46,487 nt of DNA from an uncultured Lachnotalea sp. Lineage in GTDB: Bacteria; Bacillota; Clostridia; Lachnospirales; Lachnospiraceae. Numbering within the stretch: position 1 is the stretch's first letter; each line of letters begins with the position of its first letter. Of this stretch, positions 35,355 through 43,802 are shown one piece after another. The DNA lies in assembly GCA_947066815.1 (NCBI GenBank), contig CAMSZT010000025.1:1-46487 (forward strand). Direction: 5' to 3'. The notes below the pieces were generated by a model. That model ran no database searches, was not told the DNA's origin, and was given only the letters and a program-made list of their open reading frames with translations. The translations under genes and the position numbers were made by a program.

Positions 35355-36131
35355 ATGATAAGATATGACGAGGTATTTTCATTGAAGGAACACATTGTGC
35401 TGATCACGGGTTCCACGAGGGGGATCGGCAGAGGACTGGCGGATTCCATCGCGGCGGCCGGGGCGGATGTGGCTGTCGTGGGGACCAGGGAAGAGACGGC
35501 GAAAGCCGTGGCAGAGGAGATCCGGGAGCAGTTCGGCGTGAGGACGGCGGGAATCGGCTGCGACGTGAGGGATTCTTCTCAGGTAAGGGCCATGTTTGAC
35601 CGGTGCGAGGAGCTTCTGGGGACGCCGGACCGGCTGCTCAACGACGCCGGGATCACGCTGTTAAAGCCGGCCCTGGAGGTGGAGGATGAGGAGTTCAAAA
35701 ATGTGATCGATGTGAACTTGAACGGGGCCTTTTACTGCTGCCGGGAATTTGCGAAAAGACTGATCCGGCAGGGGAAGAAGGGCGCCATCGTCAACCTGGT
35801 CTCCAATTCCCACCTGATCGTGACGAGGCCCCAGAAGGAGGCGGCCTATAACGCGTCCAAGGCCGGGCTCCTGATGTTGACCAAGACCCTGGCGATCGAG
35901 TGGATGGAGTACGGGATCCGGGTCAATTCCGTGAGCCCCGGCTATATCTTCACGGATATGGTGAACAAGGAGGATCCGGAGTGGATCCGGCAGTGGGTGG
36001 AGAGCATCCCTCTGGGAAGGATGGGGACGCCGGACGAGCTGGCGGGGGCATTCCTGTATCTGTTCAGTGATTCCTCCGGCTTTACCACAGGCTGCGACAT
36101 GGTGATCGACGGCGGTTATACCTGTGTATAG
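35355..36131 (+). CDS. Short-chain dehydrogenase/reductase
   Basis: 258 aa classical SDR. The nucleotide motif TGSTRGIGRGL (Gly19, Gly23, Gly25) is intact. The usual NNAG appears as NDAG (residues 96-99). The catalytic set is Ser150/152, Tyr165, Lys169 (YNASKAG). The tail GCDMVIDGGYTCV is typical of GolD/gluconate-5-dehydrogenase-like sugar-alcohol and ketose reductases. AAGGAG lies 8 nt before the ATG. It probably interconverts a hydroxyl and keto group on the imported sugar, making the keto form needed by the aminotransferase that follows. Confidence 0.88.
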   Translation: MIRYDEVFSLKEHIVLITGSTRGIGRGLADSIAAAGADVAVVGTREETAKAVAEEIREQFGVRTAGIGCDVRDSSQVRAMFDRCEELLGTPDRLLNDAGITLLKPALEVEDEEFKNVIDVNLNGAFYCCREFAKRLIRQGKKGAIVNLVSNSHLIVTRPQKEAAYNASKAGLLMLTKTLAIEWMEYGIRVNSVSPGYIFTDMVNKEDPEWIRQWVESIPLGRMGTPDELAGAFLYLFSDSSGFTTGCDMVIDGGYTCV

Positions 36132-36151
36132 AGGGGGGAGGGAGGAGAGAC

Positions 36152-37468
36152 ATGAACGGAAAAGAGATCGTGGAGAAAAGCCGGAAGCGGATGCTTCCGA
36201 TCTACGGGCCCTCCCCCCTGGCATTTGCGCGGGGGAAGGGGATGTACCTGTATGACACGGACGGAAAGGGATACCTGGATTTTTCAGCCCAGTTTTCCTC
36301 CTGCAGCCTGGGCCACTGCAATGAGGAGCTGAACGAGGCGGTCTCGGCCCAGCTGCGGAAGCTGGTCTCTGTCACGACCATGTTCCTGACGGAGGAGCAG
36401 ACGAGGCTGGCGGACCGGCTCCTTCGGGCAGCACCAAAGGGGCTTTCGCGGGCGATCTTTGGCTGTACCGGCTCAGACGCCAATGAGCTGGCCCTCAAGC
36501 TGGCGAAATACGGGAAGGGCGGCGGGCGGATCATATCCTTCCGGAGAGGGTTCCACGGTTCCACGGCAGCCTCCGCGGCCGCCACGGGAAAGGCAGAGAC
36601 CATCCAGGAGGATTCCGGCATCTCCGAGCTGCTGCCCAGGGGCTTTGTGCACAGCTCGCCGCCCTACTGCTACCGGTGCGATTTCGGGGGCAGCGAGGGA
36701 GCCTGCGGGAACTGGTGCCTGCGCTACCTGGAGCAGACCATCCTCCATGAGGGCGGAGACAAGGTGGCGGCCGTCATCCTGGAACCGATCTTCGCGGCAG
36801 GAGGAGTGATCGTGCCGCCGAAGGGATTTTTAAAGGGCGTGAGAGAACTCTGTGACAAATACGGCGCATTCCTGATCCTGGACGAGGTGGTGACCGGGAT
36901 CGGGCAGACCGGGACCATGTTTGCCTGTGAAGAGGAGGGCGTGACGCCGGATATCCTGGTCACGGGGAAGGCACTGACGGGAGGGTATATCCCCGGCTCG
37001 GCAGTGCTCGTGACGGAGGAGATCGGGAGGGCTGCGGAGGGGCTTTTGCTCCACGGGCATACCCATTCCTGCTATCCCCTCATGTGCGCGGCTGCGGAGG
37101 CAAACCTTGCCATCATCGAGCGGGACGGCCTGGTAAAAAACGCCAAAGATACGGGGGCTTATCTCCATCGGAAGCTGGAAGGGCTCAGGGACCGGTACGC
37201 GTGTGTCGGCGACGTGCGGGGCAGAGGGCTCCTGCAGGGAATCGAGCTTGTCCGGGACCGGGAGACCAAAGAGGCGGACCATGACCTGGGAGAGCGGCTG
37301 TTTCAGCAGATGCTGAAAAACGGGCTGATCACGGAGCTTGAGAGCAGGAGGAATCTGGAGAACGCGGTGATCGTCCTGCACCCGCCGCTCATCACAGGGA
37401 GGGAGGATGTGGACAGGGCAGTTTCTATCATGGAGATATCCCTGGAGAAATGCCTTCGGGGAGAGTGA
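36152..37468 (+). CDS. Class-III PLP aminotransferase, dialkylglycine-decarboxylase-like
   Basis: 438 aa, fold-type I PLP enzyme. Cofactor residues: GCTGSDANE (phosphate cup), FHG at 134-136, Asp244 in ILDEVVTGIGQTG, and Schiff-base Lys273 in TGKALTGG. The segments GVTPDILV, CVGDVRGRGLLQGIELV and LGHC closely follow 2,2-dialkylglycine decarboxylase. Gln47 (SAQFSS) falls where that enzyme has its decarboxylation-linked Gln; this is a by-eye alignment. A Cys-rich insert (YCYRCDFGG, ACGNWC, residues 172-189) is unusual. The gene starts 20 nt after the SDR gene. I infer amino transfer, perhaps with decarboxylation, in a sugar-derived pathway; GABA/ornithine-type activity is the alternative. Confidence 0.85.
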   Translation: MNGKEIVEKSRKRMLPIYGPSPLAFARGKGMYLYDTDGKGYLDFSAQFSSCSLGHCNEELNEAVSAQLRKLVSVTTMFLTEEQTRLADRLLRAAPKGLSRAIFGCTGSDANELALKLAKYGKGGGRIISFRRGFHGSTAASAAATGKAETIQEDSGISELLPRGFVHSSPPYCYRCDFGGSEGACGNWCLRYLEQTILHEGGDKVAAVILEPIFAAGGVIVPPKGFLKGVRELCDKYGAFLILDEVVTGIGQTGTMFACEEEGVTPDILVTGKALTGGYIPGSAVLVTEEIGRAAEGLLLHGHTHSCYPLMCAAAEANLAIIERDGLVKNAKDTGAYLHRKLEGLRDRYACVGDVRGRGLLQGIELVRDRETKEADHDLGERLFQQMLKNGLITELESRRNLENAVIVLHPPLITGREDVDRAVSIMEISLEKCLRGE

Positions 37469-37504
37469 GATATCACGGCCGATACGGCAGAGACGAGGAA
37501 CAAA

Positions 37505-38401
37505 ATGGAAAAGAGAGAATGCCTTGGAATCGATATAGGAGGAACGAGCGCGAAATACGCGCTCATCGGAGAAGACGGACGGATGAGGGACCAGGGCCAT
37601 TTCCCCACGGGCCGGCACATGGCAAAGGAAGCCTTTCTGGAGGAGCTGTTCCGGGTGACCGACAGGGCGGTGGACGAGCGGATCCGGGGCTTCGGCATCT
37701 GCAGCCTCGGCATTCTGGACAGGGACAGCGGCTGCATCGTCGGGGCCACGGAAAACCTTCCCTTCCTCACGGGGATGAACCTGGGAGAGCTCTTAAGACA
37801 GCGCTACGGGGAGATACCGGTCTACATCAACAATGATGTGAAGGCGGCCGCTCTCGGGGAGTGGTGGCTGGGGGCGGCGAAGGGCTGCCGGAATTTCTGC
37901 TGCATTACCTTCGGCACCGGACTGGGGGGCGCCTTTGTCCTGGATTCCAAACTGGTGGAGGGAGTCCATTTCCGGGCAGGGGAGATCGGGTACCTGGATT
38001 ACCGGGGGAAGGACGATTATCTGGAAAAAAAGGTCTCCACGGGGCATCTGATGAAGAACGCGGCGGGGAGGCTCGGCATCCCGCGGATCGACGGCGTGGA
38101 TTTTTTCCGGCGGGTAAGAGCCGGGGATGCCGTATGTGAGGCAGTACTGGAGGACTGGACAGAGCAGTCCGCCCGGTTCATCGCCAATATCTTTCTGATG
38201 ATGGACCTGGAAAAGGTCATCATCGGAGGAGGGATCTCCAATGAGAAGGAGCTCCTGCTCCCGAAGCTTGAAAACAGGGTCAGGCAGATGGTGCCGGAAC
38301 AGTTTGCGGATGAGGTGTCGATCGTCATGGCAGAGCGGTGCAATCACGCGGGCATGCTGGGGGCGGTCAGTGTATTTCTGGCAAAGGAGAGGATATGGTA
38401 G
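37505..38401 (+). CDS. ROK-family sugar kinase lacking the zinc motif
   Basis: 298 aa. The ATP site LGIDIGGTSAKYAL, catalytic Asp111 (YINNDVKAAALGEW) and FGTGLGGAFV identify a ROK kinase. The zinc cluster (CxCGxxGC) is absent, and the His of GEIGH is Tyr (GEIGYL), so it belongs to the zinc-free branch. It has no DNA-binding domain and is thus an enzyme, not a regulator. It would phosphorylate a hexose or amino-hexose, likely at O6. Its last codons overlap the start of the NagB-type gene (ATGGTAG), which couples the two and suggests the kinase product is the deaminase substrate. Confidence 0.88.
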   Translation: MEKRECLGIDIGGTSAKYALIGEDGRMRDQGHFPTGRHMAKEAFLEELFRVTDRAVDERIRGFGICSLGILDRDSGCIVGATENLPFLTGMNLGELLRQRYGEIPVYINNDVKAAALGEWWLGAAKGCRNFCCITFGTGLGGAFVLDSKLVEGVHFRAGEIGYLDYRGKDDYLEKKVSTGHLMKNAAGRLGIPRIDGVDFFRRVRAGDAVCEAVLEDWTEQSARFIANIFLMMDLEKVIIGGGISNEKELLLPKLENRVRQMVPEQFADEVSIVMAERCNHAGMLGAVSVFLAKERIW

Positions 38402-39114
38402 AGATCATTCGGGCGGAAAACTATGAGGAGCTTGGACGAATCGCCGGAGAGCAGATCCTCCGGCAGGTGGAAGAAAAAAGGGACAGTGTCCTGGGACTGG
38501 CGACGGGGGGCACCCCCAGGGGAATCTACCGGTACCTGGCAGAAAAAAAGCCGGATCTCTCCCGGGTCCGGACCGTCAATCTGGATGAATATCTGGGGCT
38601 TTCCGGGGGAGACCCCCGGTCCTATCATTATTATATGAAGGAATACGTCTGGGAGCCTCTGGAGATCGGCAGGGAGAACCGGCTGATCCCGGACGGGCTG
38701 TGTCCGGACGCGGAGGAGGAGTGCAGGAGATACGAGGAGCAGATCCGGGTCCTGGGCGGCATCGACCTGCAGCTTCTCGGGCTCGGGGAGAACGGGCACA
38801 TCGGGTTCAATGAGCCGGGGCCGGCATTTGTGTGTGATACCCATAAGGTCTGTCTGTCCCCGGAGACGAGGGCGGCCAACAGCCGCTTTTTCGGCTCGCC
38901 GGAGGAGGTACCCCGCTATGCTCTGACCATGGGGATCCGGACGATCATGCGGGCAAGACGGATCCTCCTGGTGGTGAGCGGCGGGAAAAAGGCGAAAGCG
39001 CTGCAGGCCCTCATGGGAGGGGGGGTCACGCCGCAGATCCCGGTTACCATCCTCCTCCTCCATCCGCGGGTGACGGTGGCGGCGGACGCGGCGGCATTGG
39101 GCGGGAAGTTCTGA
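38395..39114 (+). CDS. Glucosamine-6-phosphate deaminase-like (NagB family)
   Basis: 239 aa, matching the short Bacillus-type NagB. LATGGTPRGIY (phosphate loop), NLDEYLGL with catalytic Asp64, LGLGENGHIGFNEPG with His135 and Glu140, and the lid THKVCLSPETRAANSRFF are conserved, so activity on an amino-sugar-6-phosphate is likely (to ketose-6-phosphate and ammonia). AAAGGAG precedes ATG 38395, which overlaps the kinase stop. No NagA deacetylase is nearby, so the substrate probably arrives unacetylated or is made by the kinase. The gene symbol is withheld because the substrate may differ from GlcN6P. Confidence 0.9.
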   Translation: MVEIIRAENYEELGRIAGEQILRQVEEKRDSVLGLATGGTPRGIYRYLAEKKPDLSRVRTVNLDEYLGLSGGDPRSYHYYMKEYVWEPLEIGRENRLIPDGLCPDAEEECRRYEEQIRVLGGIDLQLLGLGENGHIGFNEPGPAFVCDTHKVCLSPETRAANSRFFGSPEEVPRYALTMGIRTIMRARRILLVVSGGKKAKALQALMGGGVTPQIPVTILLLHPRVTVAADAAALGGKF

Positions 39115-39119
39115 TTTCA

Positions 39120-39148
39120 TTGAATCCTTTGGAAAATTTTGCTATACT
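39120..39148 (+). promoter_or_regulatory. Promoter of the second ROK regulator gene
   Basis: TTGAAT (39120-39125), 17 nt, TATACT (39143-39148), starting just after the deaminase stop. The regulator can therefore be made independently of the operon. Confidence 0.75.
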
Positions 39149-39194
39149 GAGGGATGAAGCTGGTCATAAAAAAGAAAACGGATCGTGGTGAGGA

Positions 39195-40355
39195 ATGGTG
39201 AATGAGGGTCTGACTCTGCGGAATGTCAGAGAGGCAAACAGAAAAAATATCATATGTTCTATCCTGGACCGCGGGTATGACATGCGCCGGGACGAGCTCG
39301 CTTCGGAAAACGGCATCAGCATTATGACGGTGAAAAAGATCGTTTCCGAATTTTTGGCCTTCGGGATCGTGGAGGAACAGGAGGTGCCCTCCGGGGTCGG
39401 CCGCCGGCCGAAGGTCCTGCGGATGGCGGAGCAGTACGGGACGATTGCCTGTGTGAGCCTGACCTCCCGGGAATATTTTTCTTACCAGATCATGGATTTT
39501 AAGAGGAATATCCTGGAAAAAAGACAGCTGATCCTGAAAGAGCAGTACAGCTATCACGAAAATCTGCTGCAGCTGCAGGAGAGCCTCCGGCAGGACCTGG
39601 AAAGGACCGGGCTTACCTGCGTGGGGATCTGCCTTTCCGTGCCCAGCGCCTACTATGAGGAGCAGGATCTGGTCAATTACGACCTGATCCCGGAATTTAA
39701 GGACCTTCATCTGAAGCAGCTGTTCCGGGAAGCCTTCGGCCTGGAGAATGTATCGGTGGTCCACGACGTGTTTGCGGCGGCCCAGGCAGAGTATAACCGG
39801 CTGGAGGGGTTCAAAGGGAGCCTGTTTTATTTCTATGTGGGATACGGCGTCGGTGGGGCCTGCGTCAACGGCGGGAACTGGCAGAGCGGCCATGACCTGG
39901 TGGCGGGGGAGATCGGGCAGATGATCGTGGAGGCCGGCGGGGAGGAGAGGACCCTGGAATCAGTCATCTCCATCCCGGCCATCCTGGACGATATTTACGA
40001 CCAGTGCGGGGAACGGATCAGCTTCTATGAGGCGCTCCTACGGTATAAGGACGGAGATGCCTGCGTGACAGAGCGGATCGGCCGGGCGACCGGGCAGATC
40101 GCAAAAGCCCTGTATGCGGTGTCATGGATCATCAATCCGGCATACATTGTCATCGGGGGAGTGTATCCGGAATTTGTAAAGATCCTGGTGGAGGCCTGCC
40201 GCCGCTACAATACAAGGATGACCAGACTGTCCATCCGCAATTCCGTACAGATCCGGGCAGCCGTGTCCTCCGACGGGGAGATGGACGGCTGTTACGATAT
40301 CGTGATGGAGAGATGGATCGACTGGGTGGTACACAGCATTCCGGAGACAGAATAG
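39195..40355 (+). CDS. ROK-family transcriptional regulator, zinc motif absent
   Basis: 386 aa. N-terminal winged HTH (about 10-65; NRKNIICSILDRGYDMRRDE, ISIMTVKKIVSEFLAFGIVE), then a ROK domain with VHDVFAAAQAEYN, YVGYGVGGACVNGG and INPAYIVIGGVY. The His of GEIGH is Gln (GEIGQM) and there is no CxCGxxGC cluster, in contrast to the ROK protein at 2158-3282. The start is ATG 39195 with GAGGA very close, or GTG 39198 with better spacing. It is probably the sensor for the cluster's substrate or phosphorylated intermediate, acting on the promoter near 29302-29383. Confidence 0.88.
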   Translation: MVNEGLTLRNVREANRKNIICSILDRGYDMRRDELASENGISIMTVKKIVSEFLAFGIVEEQEVPSGVGRRPKVLRMAEQYGTIACVSLTSREYFSYQIMDFKRNILEKRQLILKEQYSYHENLLQLQESLRQDLERTGLTCVGICLSVPSAYYEEQDLVNYDLIPEFKDLHLKQLFREAFGLENVSVVHDVFAAAQAEYNRLEGFKGSLFYFYVGYGVGGACVNGGNWQSGHDLVAGEIGQMIVEAGGEERTLESVISIPAILDDIYDQCGERISFYEALLRYKDGDACVTERIGRATGQIAKALYAVSWIINPAYIVIGGVYPEFVKILVEACRRYNTRMTRLSIRNSVQIRAAVSSDGEMDGCYDIVMERWIDWVVHSIPETE

Positions 40356-40456
40356 GGGGGTTCGGTCATATCGGCATTTTGCACATGAAGGCCCGTTTAC
40401 ATCTGTGGAGGGGAGGGGCGTCTTTTGGTAATATGCACGAAAATGCATAAACCGCC

Positions 40457-40485
40457 TTGACAATTCCAGGAAGGGATGATATAAC
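40457..40485 (+). promoter_or_regulatory. Promoter of the HPr-like gene
   Basis: TTGACA (40457-40462), 17 nt, TATAAC (40480-40485). Confidence 0.75.
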
Positions 40486-40547
40486 ATTTTCCAACATCAG
40501 GTGACAGTTTAAAGACAGTTTTATTTTATTCTGAAGGGGTGTTGAAA

Positions 40548-40775
40548 ATGAAAAAGAGACAGATCAAAGTATCAAGAGTTGAAGATGCAAAGACACTGGT
40601 ATCCACAGCGAGCAGATGTAGCTTTGACGTTGATGTGTACTATAACAGGATGGTGGTAGACGCCAAATCCATCCTGGGCGTCATGAGCTTAGACTTAAGC
40701 CAGCCCTGGACCGTGCAGTACAGTGGGGTGGATACGACGCTGGAGGATGTGCTGGATCGGTTTGCAAGCTGCTGA
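40548..40775 (+). CDS. HPr-like small protein without the phospho-histidine
   Basis: 75 aa. VVDAKSILGVMSLDLSQ (residues 36-52) matches the HPr segment around regulatory Ser46 (KSIMGVMSL), with Ser41 in that place. The N-terminal loop that carries His15 in HPr reads KVSRVEDAKTLVSTA and has no His at all. It can therefore not pass phosphate in the PTS but could bind catabolite partners or be Ser-phosphorylated. ATG 40548 has AAGGGG about 9 nt upstream; a TTG at 40539 is too close to that site. It is a single-gene unit with its own promoter and terminator. Confidence 0.8.
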   Translation: MKKRQIKVSRVEDAKTLVSTASRCSFDVDVYYNRMVVDAKSILGVMSLDLSQPWTVQYSGVDTTLEDVLDRFASC

Positions 40776-40812
40776 CCCGGACGGACTCAAAAGACGAAAC
40801 AAAACGAGATTG

Positions 40813-40851
40813 AAAACAGGCTGCTGCCAAGACAGGCGGCAGCCTGTTTTT
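40813..40851 (+). terminator. Intrinsic terminator after the HPr-like gene
   Basis: AACAGGCTGCTGCC pairs with GGCGGCAGCCTGTT (one wobble) over AAGACA; T5 follows. Confidence 0.88.
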
Positions 40852-40897
40852 CCGTGGTCCGTCCGGCGGGAGGACGGGACAGAAAAGGGGAGACATC

Positions 40898-43381
40898 GTG
40901 GCAAAGCTTACAGAAAACAGGATCCGGATTTCCGTGAGGAATCTGGTGGAATTTCTCCTTCGGAGCGGCGATATCGACAGCCGCAGAAAGGGGAAGAAGG
41001 AGACGGAGGCCATGGCGGCCGGGGCCAGGATCCACCGGAAGATCCAGGGACGCATGGGGGCAGGGTATGAAGCGGAGGTTTCTCTGAAAGCCGACTACGA
41101 GGCGGAGGAGCTGGTGATCTCCCTGGAGGGCCGGGCCGACGGGATCTTTGTCCGGGATGGGGTCCCGACGGTGGACGAGATCAAGGGAGTCTACTGGGAC
41201 ATCGAAGCCCTCCCGGAGCCCCTTCCCGTCCACCGGGCCCAGGCTATGTGCTACGCTTGCATGGCGCTGGATACCGGGCGCTGGGATCCGGGATCGGGAG
41301 AGGGGGCGGAGCAGGAGCCTGGAGAAGAGGCGGAGACAGATAGAAAAACGGAAAGATCAGGGGCGGCTTCCGGGAAGCGGGGAGATCCTCCCCTCGTGGG
41401 GATCCAGCTCACCTACTGCCATCTGGAGAGCGAAGAGATCCGCCGCTTTGAGGAACGGCTCGCCCCGGAGGAGATCCGCTGCTTCGTGTCCCGCCTGCTG
41501 GAAGAATATGCGGCCTGGGGGATGTTTCTCTATCATCACAGGATGCGGAGGAATGCCTCCATCCGGGAACTCTCCTTCCCCTTCCCTTACCGGCCGGGGC
41601 AGAGGGGCCTTGCGGTGGCGGCCTACCGGGCCATGGAACAGAAGAAGACCCTGTTCATCCAGGCGCCCACCGGCATCGGGAAGACCATGTCCGTTCTGTT
41701 TCCCGCGGTCAAAGCCGTGGGGGAGGGCCTCGGGGACAAGATCTTTTACCTGACGGCGAAGACCATCACCAGGACGGCGGCCGAGGAGGCGCTGGAGATC
41801 CTGCGGGGAAAGGGCCTGTATGCGTCCTCCGTCACCCTGACGGCGAAGGAAAAGCTCTGTCCCATGGCGGAGGAGGGGAAGCGGCCGGAATGCAATCCGG
41901 AGGCCTGTCCCTATGCCAAAGGCCATTTTGACCGGGTCAATGAGGCGGTGTTCGATTATATCCACCGGGAGGAGGCGGCCGGCCGGGAGAGCATTCTCGC
42001 CTGGTGTGAGCGGTACCGGGTCTGTCCCCACGAGTTTTCTTTGGATCTGAGCGACTGGCTGGATGTGGTCATCTGCGATTACAATTATGTGTTCGATCCC
42101 AATGTGCAGCTGAAACGGTATTTTGCGGAGGGAAATGAGGGAGAGTATCTGTTTCTTGTGGACGAAGCCCACAATCTGGTGGAGCGGGCCAGGGAAATGT
42201 ACAGCGCATCGCTCTATAAGGAGGACTTCCTGAGGGCCAGAGCCCTGGTGAAGCCCTACAGCCCGAAGCTTGCCAGGCGGCTTTCCTCCTGCAACAAGAT
42301 GCTTCTGGAAATGAAGCGGGAGAGCGACGGGGCGCTGGTGCGGGATTCGGTGGATGCCTTTGCCCTGGCCCTCACAGGCGCTTACGGAGAGATGGAGAAA
42401 TTCCTGGAGGAGTTTCGGGTGCTGGACCAGAACGAAGATTTCGGAAGCTTTTATCTGGCGGTCCGCCATTTCCTGAACATGTATGAGCGGCTGAGCAGTT
42501 CCTACTGTATTTACACGGAGCCGGTGAGCGGGCAGTCCTTTCTTCTGAGGCTCTACTGTGTGAGTCCGGCGGAGAATCTTTCCGCCTGTCTGAGCAAGGG
42601 AAACAGTACCGTGTTCTTCTCGGCCACCTTCCTTCCCATCCGTTATTATAAGGAGATTTTGTGCGGGAATGCGGAGGAAGACGCGGTCTGCGCGCCGTCG
42701 CCCTTTGACCCGGCAAAACGGCTCCTGGCCGCGGCGAAGGACGTGAGCAGCCGCTATAAACGGAGGAACAGCCGGGAATATGAGCGGGTCGTGGACTATA
42801 TCCTGACGGCGGTCTCCGGAAAAAAGGGCAATTATCTGATCTACTTTCCTTCCTATTCTTATATGGAAGAGATCCGTCAGGCAGCCCTCGCGAGAGGGCT
42901 TTTGGACGGCCCGGAGATCCTCGTCCAGTCTGTCCGGATGACGGAGGCGGACCGGGAGGGGTTTCTGGCGGAATTTGAGAAGGAGCGGGAAAACTCCCTG
43001 GCGGCCTTCTGTGTCATGGGCGGTATTTTCTCCGAGGGGATCGATCTTGCGGGGGAACGGCTCATCGGCGTCCTGGTGGTGGGGACGGGCCTTCCGGGGA
43101 TCTGCACAGAGCGGGAGATCTTAAAGGGGTGGTATGAAAAGCAGGGAAAAGACGGCTTTGCCTATGCTTACCGCTACCCCGGGATGAACAAGGTTTTGCA
43201 GGCGGCGGGCCGAGTGATCCGCACGGACACGGATGAGGGAGTCATTCTTTTGCTGGACGACCGGTTTCTTTCTGGTGAATATCGACGATTGTTTCCCAGG
43301 GAATGGGCGGACTTTCATGTGATAAATTACGAAAAACTCCCGCTCCTTTTGGAGGACTTCTGGTCGAATGGTAGAAAATAG
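40898..43381 (+). CDS. DinG/XPD-like iron-sulfur helicase fused to a RecB/Cas4-type nuclease domain
   Basis: 827 aa. The N-terminal 130 residues carry a PD-(D/E)XK pattern: His46, Asp81 (GRADG), Asp93-Glu94-Ile-Lys96 (VDEIK), Gln115 and Tyr119. A superfamily-2 helicase follows: Walker A QAPTGIGKT (Lys262), DEAH at 422-425, and C-terminal motifs VMGGIFSEGIDL and QAAGRVIRTDTDEG. Cysteines 321, 332, 337 and 370/376 fit the XPD/DinG 4Fe-4S cluster. The start is GTG 40898 after GGGGAG. The protein probably unwinds 5'-3' and cuts DNA during repair. An unusual Glu-rich insert (EGAEQEPGEEAETDRKTE) separates the two domains. Confidence 0.88.
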   Translation: MAKLTENRIRISVRNLVEFLLRSGDIDSRRKGKKETEAMAAGARIHRKIQGRMGAGYEAEVSLKADYEAEELVISLEGRADGIFVRDGVPTVDEIKGVYWDIEALPEPLPVHRAQAMCYACMALDTGRWDPGSGEGAEQEPGEEAETDRKTERSGAASGKRGDPPLVGIQLTYCHLESEEIRRFEERLAPEEIRCFVSRLLEEYAAWGMFLYHHRMRRNASIRELSFPFPYRPGQRGLAVAAYRAMEQKKTLFIQAPTGIGKTMSVLFPAVKAVGEGLGDKIFYLTAKTITRTAAEEALEILRGKGLYASSVTLTAKEKLCPMAEEGKRPECNPEACPYAKGHFDRVNEAVFDYIHREEAAGRESILAWCERYRVCPHEFSLDLSDWLDVVICDYNYVFDPNVQLKRYFAEGNEGEYLFLVDEAHNLVERAREMYSASLYKEDFLRARALVKPYSPKLARRLSSCNKMLLEMKRESDGALVRDSVDAFALALTGAYGEMEKFLEEFRVLDQNEDFGSFYLAVRHFLNMYERLSSSYCIYTEPVSGQSFLLRLYCVSPAENLSACLSKGNSTVFFSATFLPIRYYKEILCGNAEEDAVCAPSPFDPAKRLLAAAKDVSSRYKRRNSREYERVVDYILTAVSGKKGNYLIYFPSYSYMEEIRQAALARGLLDGPEILVQSVRMTEADREGFLAEFEKERENSLAAFCVMGGIFSEGIDLAGERLIGVLVVGTGLPGICTEREILKGWYEKQGKDGFAYAYRYPGMNKVLQAAGRVIRTDTDEGVILLLDDRFLSGEYRRLFPREWADFHVINYEKLPLLLEDFWSNGRK

Positions 43382-43390
43382 AAAGACCTA

Positions 43391-43444
43391 TTTACAAACG
43401 GAAAAAGGAGTGTTATGATGTAGCCAACATAAGGAAGTTATGTT
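43391..43444 (+). promoter_or_regulatory. Promoter and start-site palindrome of the 79-aa gene
   Basis: TTTACA (43391-43396), 17 nt, TATGAT (43414-43419). AACATAA-5-TTATGTT (43426-43444) is a perfect palindrome across the expected transcription start, placed like a repressor operator; it could also be a 5'-end hairpin. Confidence 0.65.
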
Positions 43445-43468
43445 AAAAACAGAAAGGAGATTTCAGTT

Positions 43469-43708
43469 ATGAAAGTCAAGAATGTCAAAGATGTTGATAA
43501 GCTTTTCAAGGTGATCGACGAGTGCAGGGGCAGAGTTGAGCTGGTAACTGCCGAAGGCGACAGGCTGAACCTGAAATCCAAGCTGACGCAGTACGTTGCT
43601 CTGGCCAATGTATTTGCCGACAAGACCATCGGGGAGATGGAACTGATCGCCCATGAGCCGGAGGATGTACAGAAGCTTGTGATGTTCATGTACGACGGCG
43701 AAGCGTAA
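43469..43708 (+). CDS. Conserved small protein, possible HPr-fold relative
   Basis: 79 aa, soluble, no signal. It opens MKVKNVKDVDKLFKVIDECR and continues GRVELVTAEGDRLNLKSKLTQYVALANVF. I recall near-identical small proteins in many Lachnospiraceae, often with an unhelpful polya-polymerase label. Its layout follows the HPr-like protein at 40548: an N-terminal VKDV/VEDA helix, a central NLKSKL/DAKSIL segment, a C-terminal acidic helix. A shared fold is therefore possible but unproven. AAAGGAG lies 9 nt before the ATG. It is a single-gene unit with promoter and terminator. Confidence 0.75.
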   Translation: MKVKNVKDVDKLFKVIDECRGRVELVTAEGDRLNLKSKLTQYVALANVFADKTIGEMELIAHEPEDVQKLVMFMYDGEA

Positions 43709-43802
43709 GAGCAGCAGCGGGAGCTGTGCCAATATCCCGCATTTAAAAAGTACCAGACGCCGCTTTCCGCAAGGAAGGGCGATGATCATATAGAGAAGAA
43801 AT

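Noticed and set aside
35131-35358. 75-residue frame between permease and SDR
   Set aside because: It is composed of the nested palindrome and runs through the terminator-like core.
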